Below are positions 8,375-17,259 of a stretch of DNA of 41,458 bases, piece after piece. Within the stretch, counting starts at the first letter, position 1. Every line of letters begins with the position of its first letter. Source of the DNA: JAKLDO01 sp035354435 (lineage in GTDB: Bacteria; UBP6; UBA1177). The notes under the pieces were generated by a model. The model ran no database searches. It was not told the DNA's origin and was given only the letters and a program-made list of their open reading frames with translations. Position numbers and translations under genes: made by a program. The stretch covers positions 1 to 41,458 of the forward strand of contig DAOQAY010000001.1 of the NCBI GenBank assembly GCA_035354435.1, in the 5' to 3' direction.

Positions 8375-9737
8375 GTTTCTTTCCTGTTTTAAAAATTCTC
8401 AATAAAACAGCACTGCCAATTATTAACATAAACATTGCCAGCATTGTAAGAATAGACATGTTGTAAATAAAATCATTGAATCCTCCGGTAACTGGCCAGG
8501 AAATAGTTAAATAAACCATTAAAGCCAGCATTAATGGAGTTTTTTTTGATTTAAGAATAGTAACATAACTCCATTGAATAACAAAACCAACCCATATAGG
8601 AGCAAAAACAACCCCTATAAGTCCGAAGTTCGCCCATGATTCACCAATAAACAAAGTATTCATAACCCCGCCAGTTCCCTCCTCTATAGCTGAAGGCATA
8701 ACTATAGACATTATTATTCTTGCAGATCTGTCACTTTTTTCAATTGAAAAAATTCCTGACAATATATTGGATAAACTTGTAATACCAAGAAAGTTATGAC
8801 GATCAGGGAATATGTCAAAAGAAAAAAATGTGCCAGCGGACTGGCTTAGAAGTATGCGTCCTGGGATACCTTGGTTAACACTAGTAACCAGTGATGCAAA
8901 ATCTGAAATGCCCAAACCCATTGTTGAAAGATAAAGATATGCTAGAATTACAAATGATATAAATCCAGCAAATATAAATAATTTTTTACTTACCGATCCT
9001 TCAATAAGGATATGAAGTAATAGGAACCCTATTAAATAGGTAACTAGTGGCGATTTGGCAATATTATATGTCAGTATCATAATTGATGAGAAAAACATGA
9101 GTTCAAACCATACAAAATCTTTTTTTGATTTTGACATTTTATAATATGCATAAGAAATATATGATAAAACTGGAGTAAGCATTATTGCAAACAAATTTCT
9201 AAAAATAATATTCCCGCCGAACTCTCTTGATGCTTCGATTCTCATTCTTGCAAGAATTTCTGGTCCAGATCCTTTAAAAACATACAAAATAGGAATAGTT
9301 TTAATAACATAAAATGTATAGACACACGCAAATATCGAAATCGCAGATAAAACCAGCAAAGGAAATCTCATATAGGAATCTTTCATTGAAACAACTGGCT
9401 CTATTAGTTTTCCTGCATATCTTGAAAACAAAATTCTTGTATTGAAATTCTTTAGAAAATAATTTGCCAGAAGCATTCCGATAGGCATTGCTATCATGAC
9501 ATACATTATGGAAACCCAGCCATAAAATCTTGAGCTTTCAAATGCAAGCCTATTTATCATGTAATGATTATCAACTTTGTTTACAACAAGTACAGAACCA
9601 ATAAATGAGAATAAAAAAAGCTGCAGATAAAAAATATAGGAAATCATATTTAATCGATTAAAGGCCATTGTTCCTGAGCATTTTTTAAAAAGATAATATG
9701 ATATTATCAAAATAACAAATGAAATTAAGTAATACAT
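8331..9737 (-). CDS. O-antigen / oligosaccharide repeat-unit polymerase (Wzy-like)
   Basis: The 468-residue integral membrane protein has about ten to twelve hydrophobic segments from the first residues (YYLISFVILIISYYLF) to the end. A large soluble loop sits in the second half, around QGIPGRILLSQSAGTFFSF and GEGTGG-like residues (EEGTGGVMNTLFIGESWANF). This is the usual topology of Wzy polymerases, which join repeat units on the periplasmic face. Sequence conservation in Wzy is low, so the call rests on topology, the GESWANFG loop and position between flippase and transferases. A ligase is less likely. The coding sequence is noticeably AT-rich. Confidence 0.75.
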   Translation of the reverse strand: MYYLISFVILIISYYLFKKCSGTMAFNRLNMISYIFYLQLFLFSFIGSVLVVNKVDNHYMINRLAFESSRFYGWVSIMYVMIAMPIGMLLANYFLKNFNTRILFSRYAGKLIEPVVSMKDSYMRFPLLVLSAISIFACVYTFYVIKTIPILYVFKGSGPEILARMRIEASREFGGNIIFRNLFAIMLTPVLSYISYAYYKMSKSKKDFVWFELMFFSSIMILTYNIAKSPLVTYLIGFLLLHILIEGSVSKKLFIFAGFISFVILAYLYLSTMGLGISDFASLVTSVNQGIPGRILLSQSAGTFFSFDIFPDRHNFLGITSLSNILSGIFSIEKSDRSARIIMSIVMPSAIEEGTGGVMNTLFIGESWANFGLIGVVFAPIWVGFVIQWSYVTILKSKKTPLMLALMVYLTISWPVTGGFNDFIYNMSILTMLAMFMLIIGSAVLLRIFKTGKKHVMFLQGNRQKRND

Positions 9738-9749
9738 CTTCTTCCCGAA

Positions 9750-11414
9750 TTAGCAATCATTTCTATCTTCTTTCCATGATAAATCCAAATTCGAATATTT
9801 TTGATGTTTTATTAAATAATCAATCGCAATAAACCCCACTGGACTTTTCACAATATTTCTATATTTTTCCACCATTTTATCAGAGAACTGTCCATAAAAC
9901 GCAATATTACTCTCATATCCCGGCAACTTCCCTGATAATCTTAAAAACCACCCAAACAAATCTTTTACAAAATACAATGTTCCTGTTTTTCTGAGAGCAC
10001 CCACCCCCCACTGCATTAAAGCGGTCTCCTTGTGTAACTTTTTGACCGGAGCAGAGACACCCGAAGCCTTTAAAAACATATCATTTACAAATCTACCGTA
10101 AAATATTTTACCTTTTCTTAATTTAAGTGGCGTATTCAGCCAAAAATTAAATAAATCAGAATCATTAAACAAAAACCAATCATACCCCCAATACTCATAA
10201 ACTCTAACAGAGTTGATTATATATTTTGATTGTCTCTCCTGCCATCCCCATTTTTCACAAACATCAGCCAACGCTTCTCCCGACCTTACCTTTTCTTTTT
10301 CCAAAAATGACTTTATTCTCTTCTGCCACTTTTCATTCCCTGTAAAAAAAGTATTAGACAAAGAAATTAGCGAATAATGCTTATTTAATATTGCACTGAC
10401 GAACATATTTTCATTGAATTTATGCAAATAGAAAGCCTCTTGTGGAATTGTACTACCTGAAATAAAACCGATTATGTGTCCGGGCACAAAAATTGCGTCA
10501 TTATTAATCAGTCTTTTTTTCTTTAGTTCCCATACAGCAGGCCAATCCTGAGCATGTGGCAAAATTGACCAACCTGAAGCCATTGAATAATAATCATGTC
10601 TTTCCTCAGTATTCCACCATTCACGCCACAATTCTTTGCTATATTTAATAAACAGCCATGGATAACTAAGATTTTCAGCAACAAACCTGCTGGTTTCAGA
10701 TTCGGGATTATTTTCAGTACCATAATTTAAACAAATTACATCCTTGTAATTCACAAGTTTTAACATTGAAACAATCAAGCGAGAATCAAAACCAGACGAA
10801 AGCGGAATTATTATCTGTCGACCATTAGCATAATTAATAAGTTTTTTAATTGAGTTTAAGGTAGCTGAGTATAACCTGTCATATAAAATCTTTTCGTTTG
10901 TTGTCTCATTCTCAGTTTTATGCTGAAACCGAAAATATCTATTGTTTATAATTTCTGGAACAGTTCCATTCTCTTTAACAATAAGATATTCTCCAGCAAG
11001 AAGCTGCTTAACATCAGGGAAAAGGGTATCTTTGCCAGTAACATATCCTGTCAGTAAAAATTCTTGTTCAGCGAAATGATTCATTTTTGAATCATTCATC
11101 TGAAGACGAATCCACTCCGCATCATCGCTAATAAAAAAACTTTTCTCTGTCTTACCGTAAAATAATGGAATACTTCTAAATCTATCAACAGCAGCAAATA
11201 AAAAGTTTCCATCATTTACAATTATTGAGTAACTTCCGCTTAGTTTCAGCAGTTTGTTTTCAAGAATTTTAAAATCTCGGGTGTTTTCAAAAAAAGAAAG
11301 AACATTTTTGGCATTGATAACGCTACAACTTTTATCAAATGCCATTCCTGTAAAATAACCAGGCCCTTCATTTATCCATTTTCTATATTTATTTTCTAAA
11401 TTTATTCTCAGCAT
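9750..11414 (-). CDS. Asparagine-synthase-like protein without the glutaminase cysteine
   Basis: The 554-residue product has an N-terminal Ntn-like half (about 1-165; LSGSYSIIVNDGNFLFAAVD, RSIPLFYGK) and a C-terminal synthetase half with the ATP pyrophosphatase loop IPLSSGFDSRLIV near 204-216. After the initiator Met the chain begins LRINLEN, so the N-terminal Cys nucleophile of glutamine-dependent AsnB is absent and ammonia must come from elsewhere. In Pseudomonas O-antigen loci, AsnB-like proteins amidate uronic acids; a similar role here is inferred from the WbpE/WbpI-like genes. The start ATG at 11414 overlaps the flippase stop as TGATG, with AAGGAG 8 bases upstream. Free asparagine synthesis is the less likely alternative. 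Confidence 0.82.
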   Translation of the reverse strand: MLRINLENKYRKWINEGPGYFTGMAFDKSCSVINAKNVLSFFENTRDFKILENKLLKLSGSYSIIVNDGNFLFAAVDRFRSIPLFYGKTEKSFFISDDAEWIRLQMNDSKMNHFAEQEFLLTGYVTGKDTLFPDVKQLLAGEYLIVKENGTVPEIINNRYFRFQHKTENETTNEKILYDRLYSATLNSIKKLINYANGRQIIIPLSSGFDSRLIVSMLKLVNYKDVICLNYGTENNPESETSRFVAENLSYPWLFIKYSKELWREWWNTEERHDYYSMASGWSILPHAQDWPAVWELKKKRLINNDAIFVPGHIIGFISGSTIPQEAFYLHKFNENMFVSAILNKHYSLISLSNTFFTGNEKWQKRIKSFLEKEKVRSGEALADVCEKWGWQERQSKYIINSVRVYEYWGYDWFLFNDSDLFNFWLNTPLKLRKGKIFYGRFVNDMFLKASGVSAPVKKLHKETALMQWGVGALRKTGTLYFVKDLFGWFLRLSGKLPGYESNIAFYGQFSDKMVEKYRNIVKSPVGFIAIDYLIKHQKYSNLDLSWKEDRNDC

Positions 11415-12823
11415 CAAAAAAAACTCCTTACAGCAACCGATAAAAAATACTGTAATAAATAAATAGGAACAATAATCAGAAATATACTGGTCAAAATTTT
11501 AATCGCATTGACATTGGCAATTTGCAAAACCCTAATACACATTACGAGCCACAATACTGCTCCCAAGATCGAAAAAAGTATTATTACTTCATAATCAGAA
11601 AAAGCATAATATGCCCCGAATGCAATCACTCCTATCCTAGAAAGAAACATAACAATATTAAAAAAAAGATGCTCCAGCTGTTTTTCTAGTATCAGATAAA
11701 CAGTGCTAAGAGGCGAAGAGACAAAAACTAAAACCAGCCAGATAGATATCCATTGTGCGTATCTTCCTGCTTCAACCCACTGTTCGCCAAACACAAATGA
11801 GAATAAGATATCGCCATAAAAAGTAATAATGGACATACTGAAAGAGCCAAGTATTAACAATTTTTTGGAAATTTCCAATGTAATACGACCGAGTTCTTCA
11901 GGATTTTCCCTTACTCTAGCAGCTCTTTCAAAAAACACATCCCCGACACTTCGCCCAATTAAGGACATCGGCAAACTCAATACTCTGTGGCTTAAAGCAT
12001 AATATCCGGCAGCAGCTGGAGAAAAAAGTGTTGCGAACAACACAACTGGTATTTGTGTAGATGCGGTGTTAAGCAATCCAGCCCAACTGCTTATCAGAGG
12101 AAATTTTTTATATCTTTTAGATACAGATACTAAATCTTTATATGATGGGAATTTCTTTTTGTTGAATAAGGCTGCTTTTTCTGACCACAATAGACGGATA
12201 GCACGAAGCACATAGCCAAAAAGCGTCCCAATAAATAGTCCTGACACTCCGCTTTTCAGAATCCCCAAAAAAATTTTTATCCCATTTGCTCCGATCTGCT
12301 GAGTAACTTGAGTAGCTGCCAGAACCTTGAAATGACGATTCCTTATCGCAAAACGGTTCATAACATTTTCTATTCCTATTAGAAAAACCATCAAACCTAT
12401 TATATTAAGCCAGCAATCAGGAACATTCGTTAACCCAATATAAGGTGCTATTTTATGACCAAACAATGCAAGAACACCAGTTAATATCAATCCAGAGATC
12501 CCTGCAATAATCACTCCTAAAATTACGACTGCAATAGCTTCACTTTCTTTTTCAGGTAAAACCACTGCAAGTTCATATCTTCCAGAAGCAACAACACCAA
12601 TTATCATAACTATGCCCAGCAAGCTCGCAATAATGCCCATTTCTGATGGCGTGTAATATCTTGTCAAGATTGGAGATGCGGCAATAGTTACTGCCTGAGC
12701 AATAACCGTCCCCGATGTTATTGTTAAGACATTGTGCAGAAAGCTTTTCTCATTTCTTGTTTTGTTAATATACTCGCTTATCTTTTCTTGAAAAGTAAAT
12801 GTGTTAAATTTGTTTTTTATCAT
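11414..12823 (-). CDS. Polysaccharide flippase (Wzx-like, MOP superfamily)
   Basis: The 469-residue product has about twelve membrane segments. Its N-terminal helix is typical of O-antigen flippases: FLHNVLTITSGTVIAQAVTI, then ILTRYYTPSEMGIIASLLGI. RYELAVVLPEKESEA and FFERAARVRENPEELGRI are characteristic loops of the Polysacc_synt_3 branch. It would move undecaprenyl-linked repeat units across the inner membrane for the Wzy-like polymerase. Its stop overlaps the next gene's start by one base. Confidence 0.88.
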   Translation of the reverse strand: MIKNKFNTFTFQEKISEYINKTRNEKSFLHNVLTITSGTVIAQAVTIAASPILTRYYTPSEMGIIASLLGIVMIIGVVASGRYELAVVLPEKESEAIAVVILGVIIAGISGLILTGVLALFGHKIAPYIGLTNVPDCWLNIIGLMVFLIGIENVMNRFAIRNRHFKVLAATQVTQQIGANGIKIFLGILKSGVSGLFIGTLFGYVLRAIRLLWSEKAALFNKKKFPSYKDLVSVSKRYKKFPLISSWAGLLNTASTQIPVVLFATLFSPAAAGYYALSHRVLSLPMSLIGRSVGDVFFERAARVRENPEELGRITLEISKKLLILGSFSMSIITFYGDILFSFVFGEQWVEAGRYAQWISIWLVLVFVSSPLSTVYLILEKQLEHLFFNIVMFLSRIGVIAFGAYYAFSDYEVIILFSILGAVLWLVMCIRVLQIANVNAIKILTSIFLIIVPIYLLQYFLSVAVRSFF

Positions 12824-12836
12824 TAATTATCATTTT

Positions 12837-14948
12837 TTATGAAAAAAAAACGGTGAAAATGCGCTCTCGAAGTTTTTCCTCTACCATTTTTGAAAACTTA
12901 GAAAATTTCTCGATCTGAATTAAGCTGGTCTTGTCTTTTTGTATGAAATAAAATATTGAATCAAATAAATCAGTTAAAGCATACAAACAAGAGTGATGAG
13001 AAGAAGAAATAGCAACAATGATTTTTTTATATTTTGATTCGATTTCCATAATAGTCTGCTTAAAAATCTCTGATTTAAAAACATAAGCAAAATCGCCGTC
13101 GTCATCTACTCTCAATATAATAATATTACCATCTATTTTTTTAGCTGAAAATTCATGTAAAGACAAACCATTGCCTTTAGAAATAAAAACTGCAGCAGTT
13201 TCAGCATCTACTATTTGATTAATCAATTGCGAAAAGTCATTGTCATCATCTGGTGAAAAAAACAAACCTTTTCTCATCGGAATCATACTGTCTTTAATTC
13301 TCATAACAAATTCTTTTTTTGTATCATCGTAACTTTTATTAGTTTTAATTATTACAGGATTAATAAAATATTTATTAAGTTCTTCAGAGTTCTTTATTTT
13401 TACTCTGAATACTTCTTTTATAAAACAAATGCTTAATGAAAAAAGAAAAGACAGCAAAAACATAACGATCACATTAATCACAACGCTTGGAGAATTTTTA
13501 ATGACATCGGGAGTTGAAAAATCAATTACCTTTACTGGAGGAACTCCTGTTTTTTTATCAATTGTGCTCTCATATAGTTTTGTTGTAAGGGCTACATAAA
13601 GCTTTTCTGTAAGCTCTAGATCTTTTTTTAAAGCCTCTGTTTGAATATACTTTTTAGGAAGTGTTTGAGTATCTTTCATGATTGTACTTATAGCGTTTTC
13701 AAGAATATCTACTCCATTTTGCATAGAAGTTCTTTCCTGTTTTAAAACAGCTTCAATATTCTTTTTAGATTCTATAATACTTTCACCGAGTGCAACAATA
13801 TCGGGGTGGCTATCTGTCAAATTTTTTCTATCAAAATCTCTTCTAGATATAAGATCATTATGCAAAGCAACCATTTTAACAAGAGAAAGATTGTCTGAGA
13901 GGTAGGATATTGTGATTGACGATGGGTCTTCAGCGTTTAACTCTTCAAGTGTTTTTCCAATGAGTTTTTGTTTCAACTTTAACAATTCGATTTGAGTTCT
14001 AATTTCTTCAATTTTCTTTACAACTGATTCAAATTGAACAACAGGCATAAATGTGTTATTCTCCTGTTGAAAAATAACAAGAGTCTCAGCCTTCAACAAT
14101 ATTTCATTCTTAACACCGTCGAGTATTGTAGAAATATAGTCCTTCTTCGATTTGATTTCATTTTTATCCCAATCCTCTTGAATAGATTCATATACTTCTA
14201 TAAAATTGTCTAAAACCATAGATGCTGTATATGGATTTTCATCAAAATATTGAAGATTGATGTTGTTAGTCCCAGTTAGTGATTTAGCAGAGAATTTTTC
14301 TGGCAATTCTAATCGTGTTTGAATTATGGAAACATATTCAAGATTATAGGCAGATTCAATAAGCTCACCAATTTTATCTAAAACCAGTTTTTGAGAATCT
14401 ATTTCACATGGAATATTCCAAAAACATTCAATTTCCTTACCGTTTACGGTTAAATTATATGAGTCATTATTAACAAAAAGGTCAAAAGATTCTTTTTTTA
14501 ACACATCTGGAAAACTCACCACTTTGATACAACCTGAAACTCCTTTTATTCCGCTAATAACATCAATTATGTAGTAAAACATTGAGTTATTCTTTTTTTT
14601 AATAGTAACTTGAAGATTAAGATTGTTAATAACTTTATCAATTACAAGTCTACTGTTGAACAATTCTTCATTAGCTATCATCGATGAAGATGCCTCAACA
14701 CCCATCATAAAAGACATCGGATTTAAGCTTATTGAATCAATATTATCGATAACTTCAATTGAGGCATTAACTTTGTAGACTGGTTTTTGTAAAAAAAGAA
14801 AAAACAACAATAAAACGAAAAAAAAACCGCTGGTATATATACCAATTGATTTCCAATTATCCGACACAAATAAAATGATATCTTTTATCGTAATTTCTTT
14901 AATTTCCATCTCACTAGACTCGTTGTTATCATACTTTATTTTTGTCAT
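12837..14948 (-). CDS. Polysaccharide co-polymerase (Wzz) with a degenerate tyrosine-kinase-like C-terminus
   Basis: The 703-residue product has a Wzz layout: a cytosolic N-terminus, a first membrane helix near 35-53, a large periplasmic part with long coiled coil (about 240-460), and a second helix near 486-511. The region about 530-703 lies where PCP-2a proteins carry a BY-kinase. It shows a similar beta-alpha order (YKKIIVAISS near 639-648 where Walker A'/B would read IIDTPP), but no Walker A, no catalytic Asp and no tyrosine cluster. It should control chain length with the Wzx/Wzy system. The ATG at 14948 is preferred to the in-frame TTG six codons upstream. Very AT-rich. Confidence 0.8.
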   Translation of the reverse strand: MTKIKYDNNESSEMEIKEITIKDIILFVSDNWKSIGIYTSGFFFVLLLFFLFLQKPVYKVNASIEVIDNIDSISLNPMSFMMGVEASSSMIANEELFNSRLVIDKVINNLNLQVTIKKKNNSMFYYIIDVISGIKGVSGCIKVVSFPDVLKKESFDLFVNNDSYNLTVNGKEIECFWNIPCEIDSQKLVLDKIGELIESAYNLEYVSIIQTRLELPEKFSAKSLTGTNNINLQYFDENPYTASMVLDNFIEVYESIQEDWDKNEIKSKKDYISTILDGVKNEILLKAETLVIFQQENNTFMPVVQFESVVKKIEEIRTQIELLKLKQKLIGKTLEELNAEDPSSITISYLSDNLSLVKMVALHNDLISRRDFDRKNLTDSHPDIVALGESIIESKKNIEAVLKQERTSMQNGVDILENAISTIMKDTQTLPKKYIQTEALKKDLELTEKLYVALTTKLYESTIDKKTGVPPVKVIDFSTPDVIKNSPSVVINVIVMFLLSFLFSLSICFIKEVFRVKIKNSEELNKYFINPVIIKTNKSYDDTKKEFVMRIKDSMIPMRKGLFFSPDDDNDFSQLINQIVDAETAAVFISKGNGLSLHEFSAKKIDGNIIILRVDDDGDFAYVFKSEIFKQTIMEIESKYKKIIVAISSSHHSCLYALTDLFDSIFYFIQKDKTSLIQIEKFSKFSKMVEEKLRERIFTVFFS

Positions 14949-15025
14949 ACTGTATCCACGAAACAATAAATAAAAATCTACGGTGAAACATACTCAAAAC
15001 CCTTCCAGTTGTAAAGAAATATACT

Positions 15026-16111
15026 CTAAATGTCAATAACAGATTTAAGCTTTTTAAAAAGCAGTGCAGATATTCTGTCCCGGTCAAAATCTTTAGCCGT
15101 ATTTAAGGCACTATCTCTCAATCTCATTTTCTCAACTTTTGAAAGGCTCATATATTTCTCGATCTTTTCTGCAAGATCTTCACTGCTCCCTTTTTCAAAG
15201 AAAAACCCGTTTTCGTTATCTGCAAGATATTGTGAAATTCCACCTATATTTGAACCTATGACAGGAGTTCCGCACGCCATTGCTTCAAGTCCGACAAGAC
15301 CGAGACTTTCACTGTATGAAGGAAAAATGAAAACATCCAATGAATTGAAAAAACCTGGAAATCTGCTCTGTTCCGTTGTTTTTATAAATGTGATATTTCC
15401 TTCAAGGTTCAGATCAGAAATCATTTTCTCCGCCTGTTTTTCATCAGGACCGCTTCCTGCTAATAGAAATTTATGATCTTTTACAACACCTTTCTTCTTT
15501 AATAAGTCCAATGCGTTAATAAAAACGCTCCAACCTTTTTCCGGGCTTATTCTGGAAATAAAACCCGCTGAATATTCCTTAATGCCTGCCGGATTATCAT
15601 CGGCCATTTTAAATAAGTTGAAGTCTACTCCGCCTGACGGGGAGACAAAAACAGATTCCTCGGAAATGTGAAATTTATCACAGACCTGTTTTTTCAGATA
15701 GTCTGAAGGTACAACTGTCAATCTCACGGTTTTCATTACTCTAAACAGCAATTTATCAAAGAAATTAAGAACTTTCGAGTCACCAGGCTGAAGATCTGTT
15801 CCATGAAAATTAACTATCACAGGTTTTATGAGAAAAAATGAAAGGATATAAAGAAGCGGAGCGAGATGAAGAGGATAGTGAAAATAGACCGCATTGCATC
15901 TCTTAAAAAGAAGACTGAATACTGTACATATATAAAGTTTTCCATACTTGAGAGCTTTCTTGAATTTTTTCGGTTCTTTTCCCTTTATCAGGCACATAAA
16001 TGTAAATTCCACTCCTTTTTTCGAAAGAGAATCTGCCATTCCCTTAACAAAAATCCCGTATTTCCTGTCATTTTCAGAAGGATACATATTTGAAACAAGC
16101 CCGATCTTCAT
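15026..16111 (-). CDS. Glycosyltransferase family 4 (GT-B)
   Basis: The 361-residue product begins MKIGLVSNMYPSENDRKYGI. It contains VNFHGTDLQPGD in the acceptor half, then VSPSGGVDFNLF, GFISRISPEKGWSVFINALD, FLLAGSGPDEKQAEKM and the donor motif PSYSESLGLVGLEAMACGTP. These are the standard retaining GT4 motifs. It is separated from the co-polymerase gene by the widest gap in this block (77 bp), in which I see no hairpin or clear promoter. The sugar is unknown. Confidence 0.88.
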   Translation of the reverse strand: MKIGLVSNMYPSENDRKYGIFVKGMADSLSKKGVEFTFMCLIKGKEPKKFKKALKYGKLYICTVFSLLFKRCNAVYFHYPLHLAPLLYILSFFLIKPVIVNFHGTDLQPGDSKVLNFFDKLLFRVMKTVRLTVVPSDYLKKQVCDKFHISEESVFVSPSGGVDFNLFKMADDNPAGIKEYSAGFISRISPEKGWSVFINALDLLKKKGVVKDHKFLLAGSGPDEKQAEKMISDLNLEGNITFIKTTEQSRFPGFFNSLDVFIFPSYSESLGLVGLEAMACGTPVIGSNIGGISQYLADNENGFFFEKGSSEDLAEKIEKYMSLSKVEKMRLRDSALNTAKDFDRDRISALLFKKLKSVIDI

Positions 16112-16127
16112 TTTTTATCCGCTGATA

Positions 16128-17231
16128 TCAGATATTTTTTAAAATAGTTTCAATAATATAATCCTGATCTTCCCTTTTCAGAAACGGTCCCATCGGAATA
16201 CTTAAAATATGATCGCCTGCATATTCAGAAAGAGCAAAATCACCTTTTTTATATCCGAGTTGTGAATACGCTTCCTGCAGATGGAGTGGTCTCGGATAAT
16301 GAACTGCTGTCGGAATTCCGTTTTCATTGAGTTTTTCAATGAGCTTATCTCTGTTTTCAACAAGAATGGAAAATTGTGCATAGACAGAAGTACGGTCTTT
16401 ATTGATATACGGAATGGTAATTTTCCCGTTTTCAGACAAATTCTCTGTATAGTATCTGCCGATTTCCTCCCTTTTCTTCAATTCATTTTTCAGATATTTC
16501 ATCTTTACATTCAATACTGCCGCCTGAATTGTATCAAGCCTGCCGTTTATGCCGATATACTTGTGAAAATATCTTTTTGTCTGGCCGTGAATTCTGAGAC
16601 TCTTCATTTTTTCAGCAATTGCGGCATCATCTGTAAAAAGAGCTCCGCCGTCACCGTAACAGCCCAGCGGTTTTGACGGAAAAAAGCTGGTGCATCCAAT
16701 TTTGGAAAGGTTGCAGCTCATTTTATCCTTATATTTTGCACCGAAACTCTGACATGCGTCTTCTATGACCGTTATGCCGTATTTTAATGCAATGGCATTT
16801 ATTTCATCCATGTCGGCAACCGTTCCGTACAATCCCACAGGAATTATCGCTTTTGTATTCCGTGTGATAGCTCTTTCTATAAGTCTGTGATCGATATTGC
16901 ATGTCTTTTTATCTATGTCAGCAAAAACCGGTGTTGCCCCGAGAAGTGTGATGACCTCTGCTGTGGCAATGAAAGTGAATGGTGTTGTGATAACTTCATC
17001 GCCGGGACCGATATCAAGAGCCATTAAAGCAAGCAAAAGTGCATCAGTACCGCTTGCACAGCTTATGGCATAAGGCGACCCTGTGAATTCAGAAAGATTC
17101 TTTTCAAGTTCAGCAACCTCTGAACCCATTATGAAAGCTGCTCTTTCACATACATTTTCAATCGCTTTGTCAATTTCATCTTTATATTCCAGATATTGTG
17201 TTTTCAAATCAATAAATTCAATTTTCCTCAT
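16128..17231 (-). CDS. DegT/DnrJ/EryC1 aminotransferase, WbpE-like (UDP-2-acetamido-3-dehydro-glucuronate aminotransferase)
   Basis: The 367-residue PLP enzyme begins MRKIEFIDLKTQYLEYKDEI. It carries CASGTDALLLALMALDIGPG, PVGLYGTVADMDEIN, EDACQSFGAKYKDKMSCNLS, the PLP lysine K187 in TSFFPSKPLGCYGDGGALF, NGRLDTIQAAVL and a VHYPRPLHLQ tail. These stretches match what I remember of Pseudomonas WbpE more closely than other sugar aminotransferases. WbpE aminates C3 of UDP-GlcNAc(3-keto)A in the route to UDP-ManNAc3NAcA. WbpA, WbpB and WbpD partners are not in the window. ATG start with AAGGAG 8 bases upstream. Confidence 0.87.
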   Translation of the reverse strand: MRKIEFIDLKTQYLEYKDEIDKAIENVCERAAFIMGSEVAELEKNLSEFTGSPYAISCASGTDALLLALMALDIGPGDEVITTPFTFIATAEVITLLGATPVFADIDKKTCNIDHRLIERAITRNTKAIIPVGLYGTVADMDEINAIALKYGITVIEDACQSFGAKYKDKMSCNLSKIGCTSFFPSKPLGCYGDGGALFTDDAAIAEKMKSLRIHGQTKRYFHKYIGINGRLDTIQAAVLNVKMKYLKNELKKREEIGRYYTENLSENGKITIPYINKDRTSVYAQFSILVENRDKLIEKLNENGIPTAVHYPRPLHLQEAYSQLGYKKGDFALSEYAGDHILSIPMGPFLKREDQDYIIETILKNI

Positions 17232-17259
17232 GAAATATTCTCCTTAAATTGGAAACATG

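Noticed and set aside
14949..15025. Regulatory region or hairpin in the 77-bp gap between the co-polymerase and the glycosyltransferase gene.
   Set aside because: No inverted repeat or convincing -35/-10 pair could be found.
15030..15476. Long plus-strand frames opposite the minus-strand glycan and oxidase genes (also 18159-18674, 28928-29416, 33624-34190).
   Set aside because: They are antisense to genes with clear family motifs, start without ribosome sites and have biased, low-complexity products.
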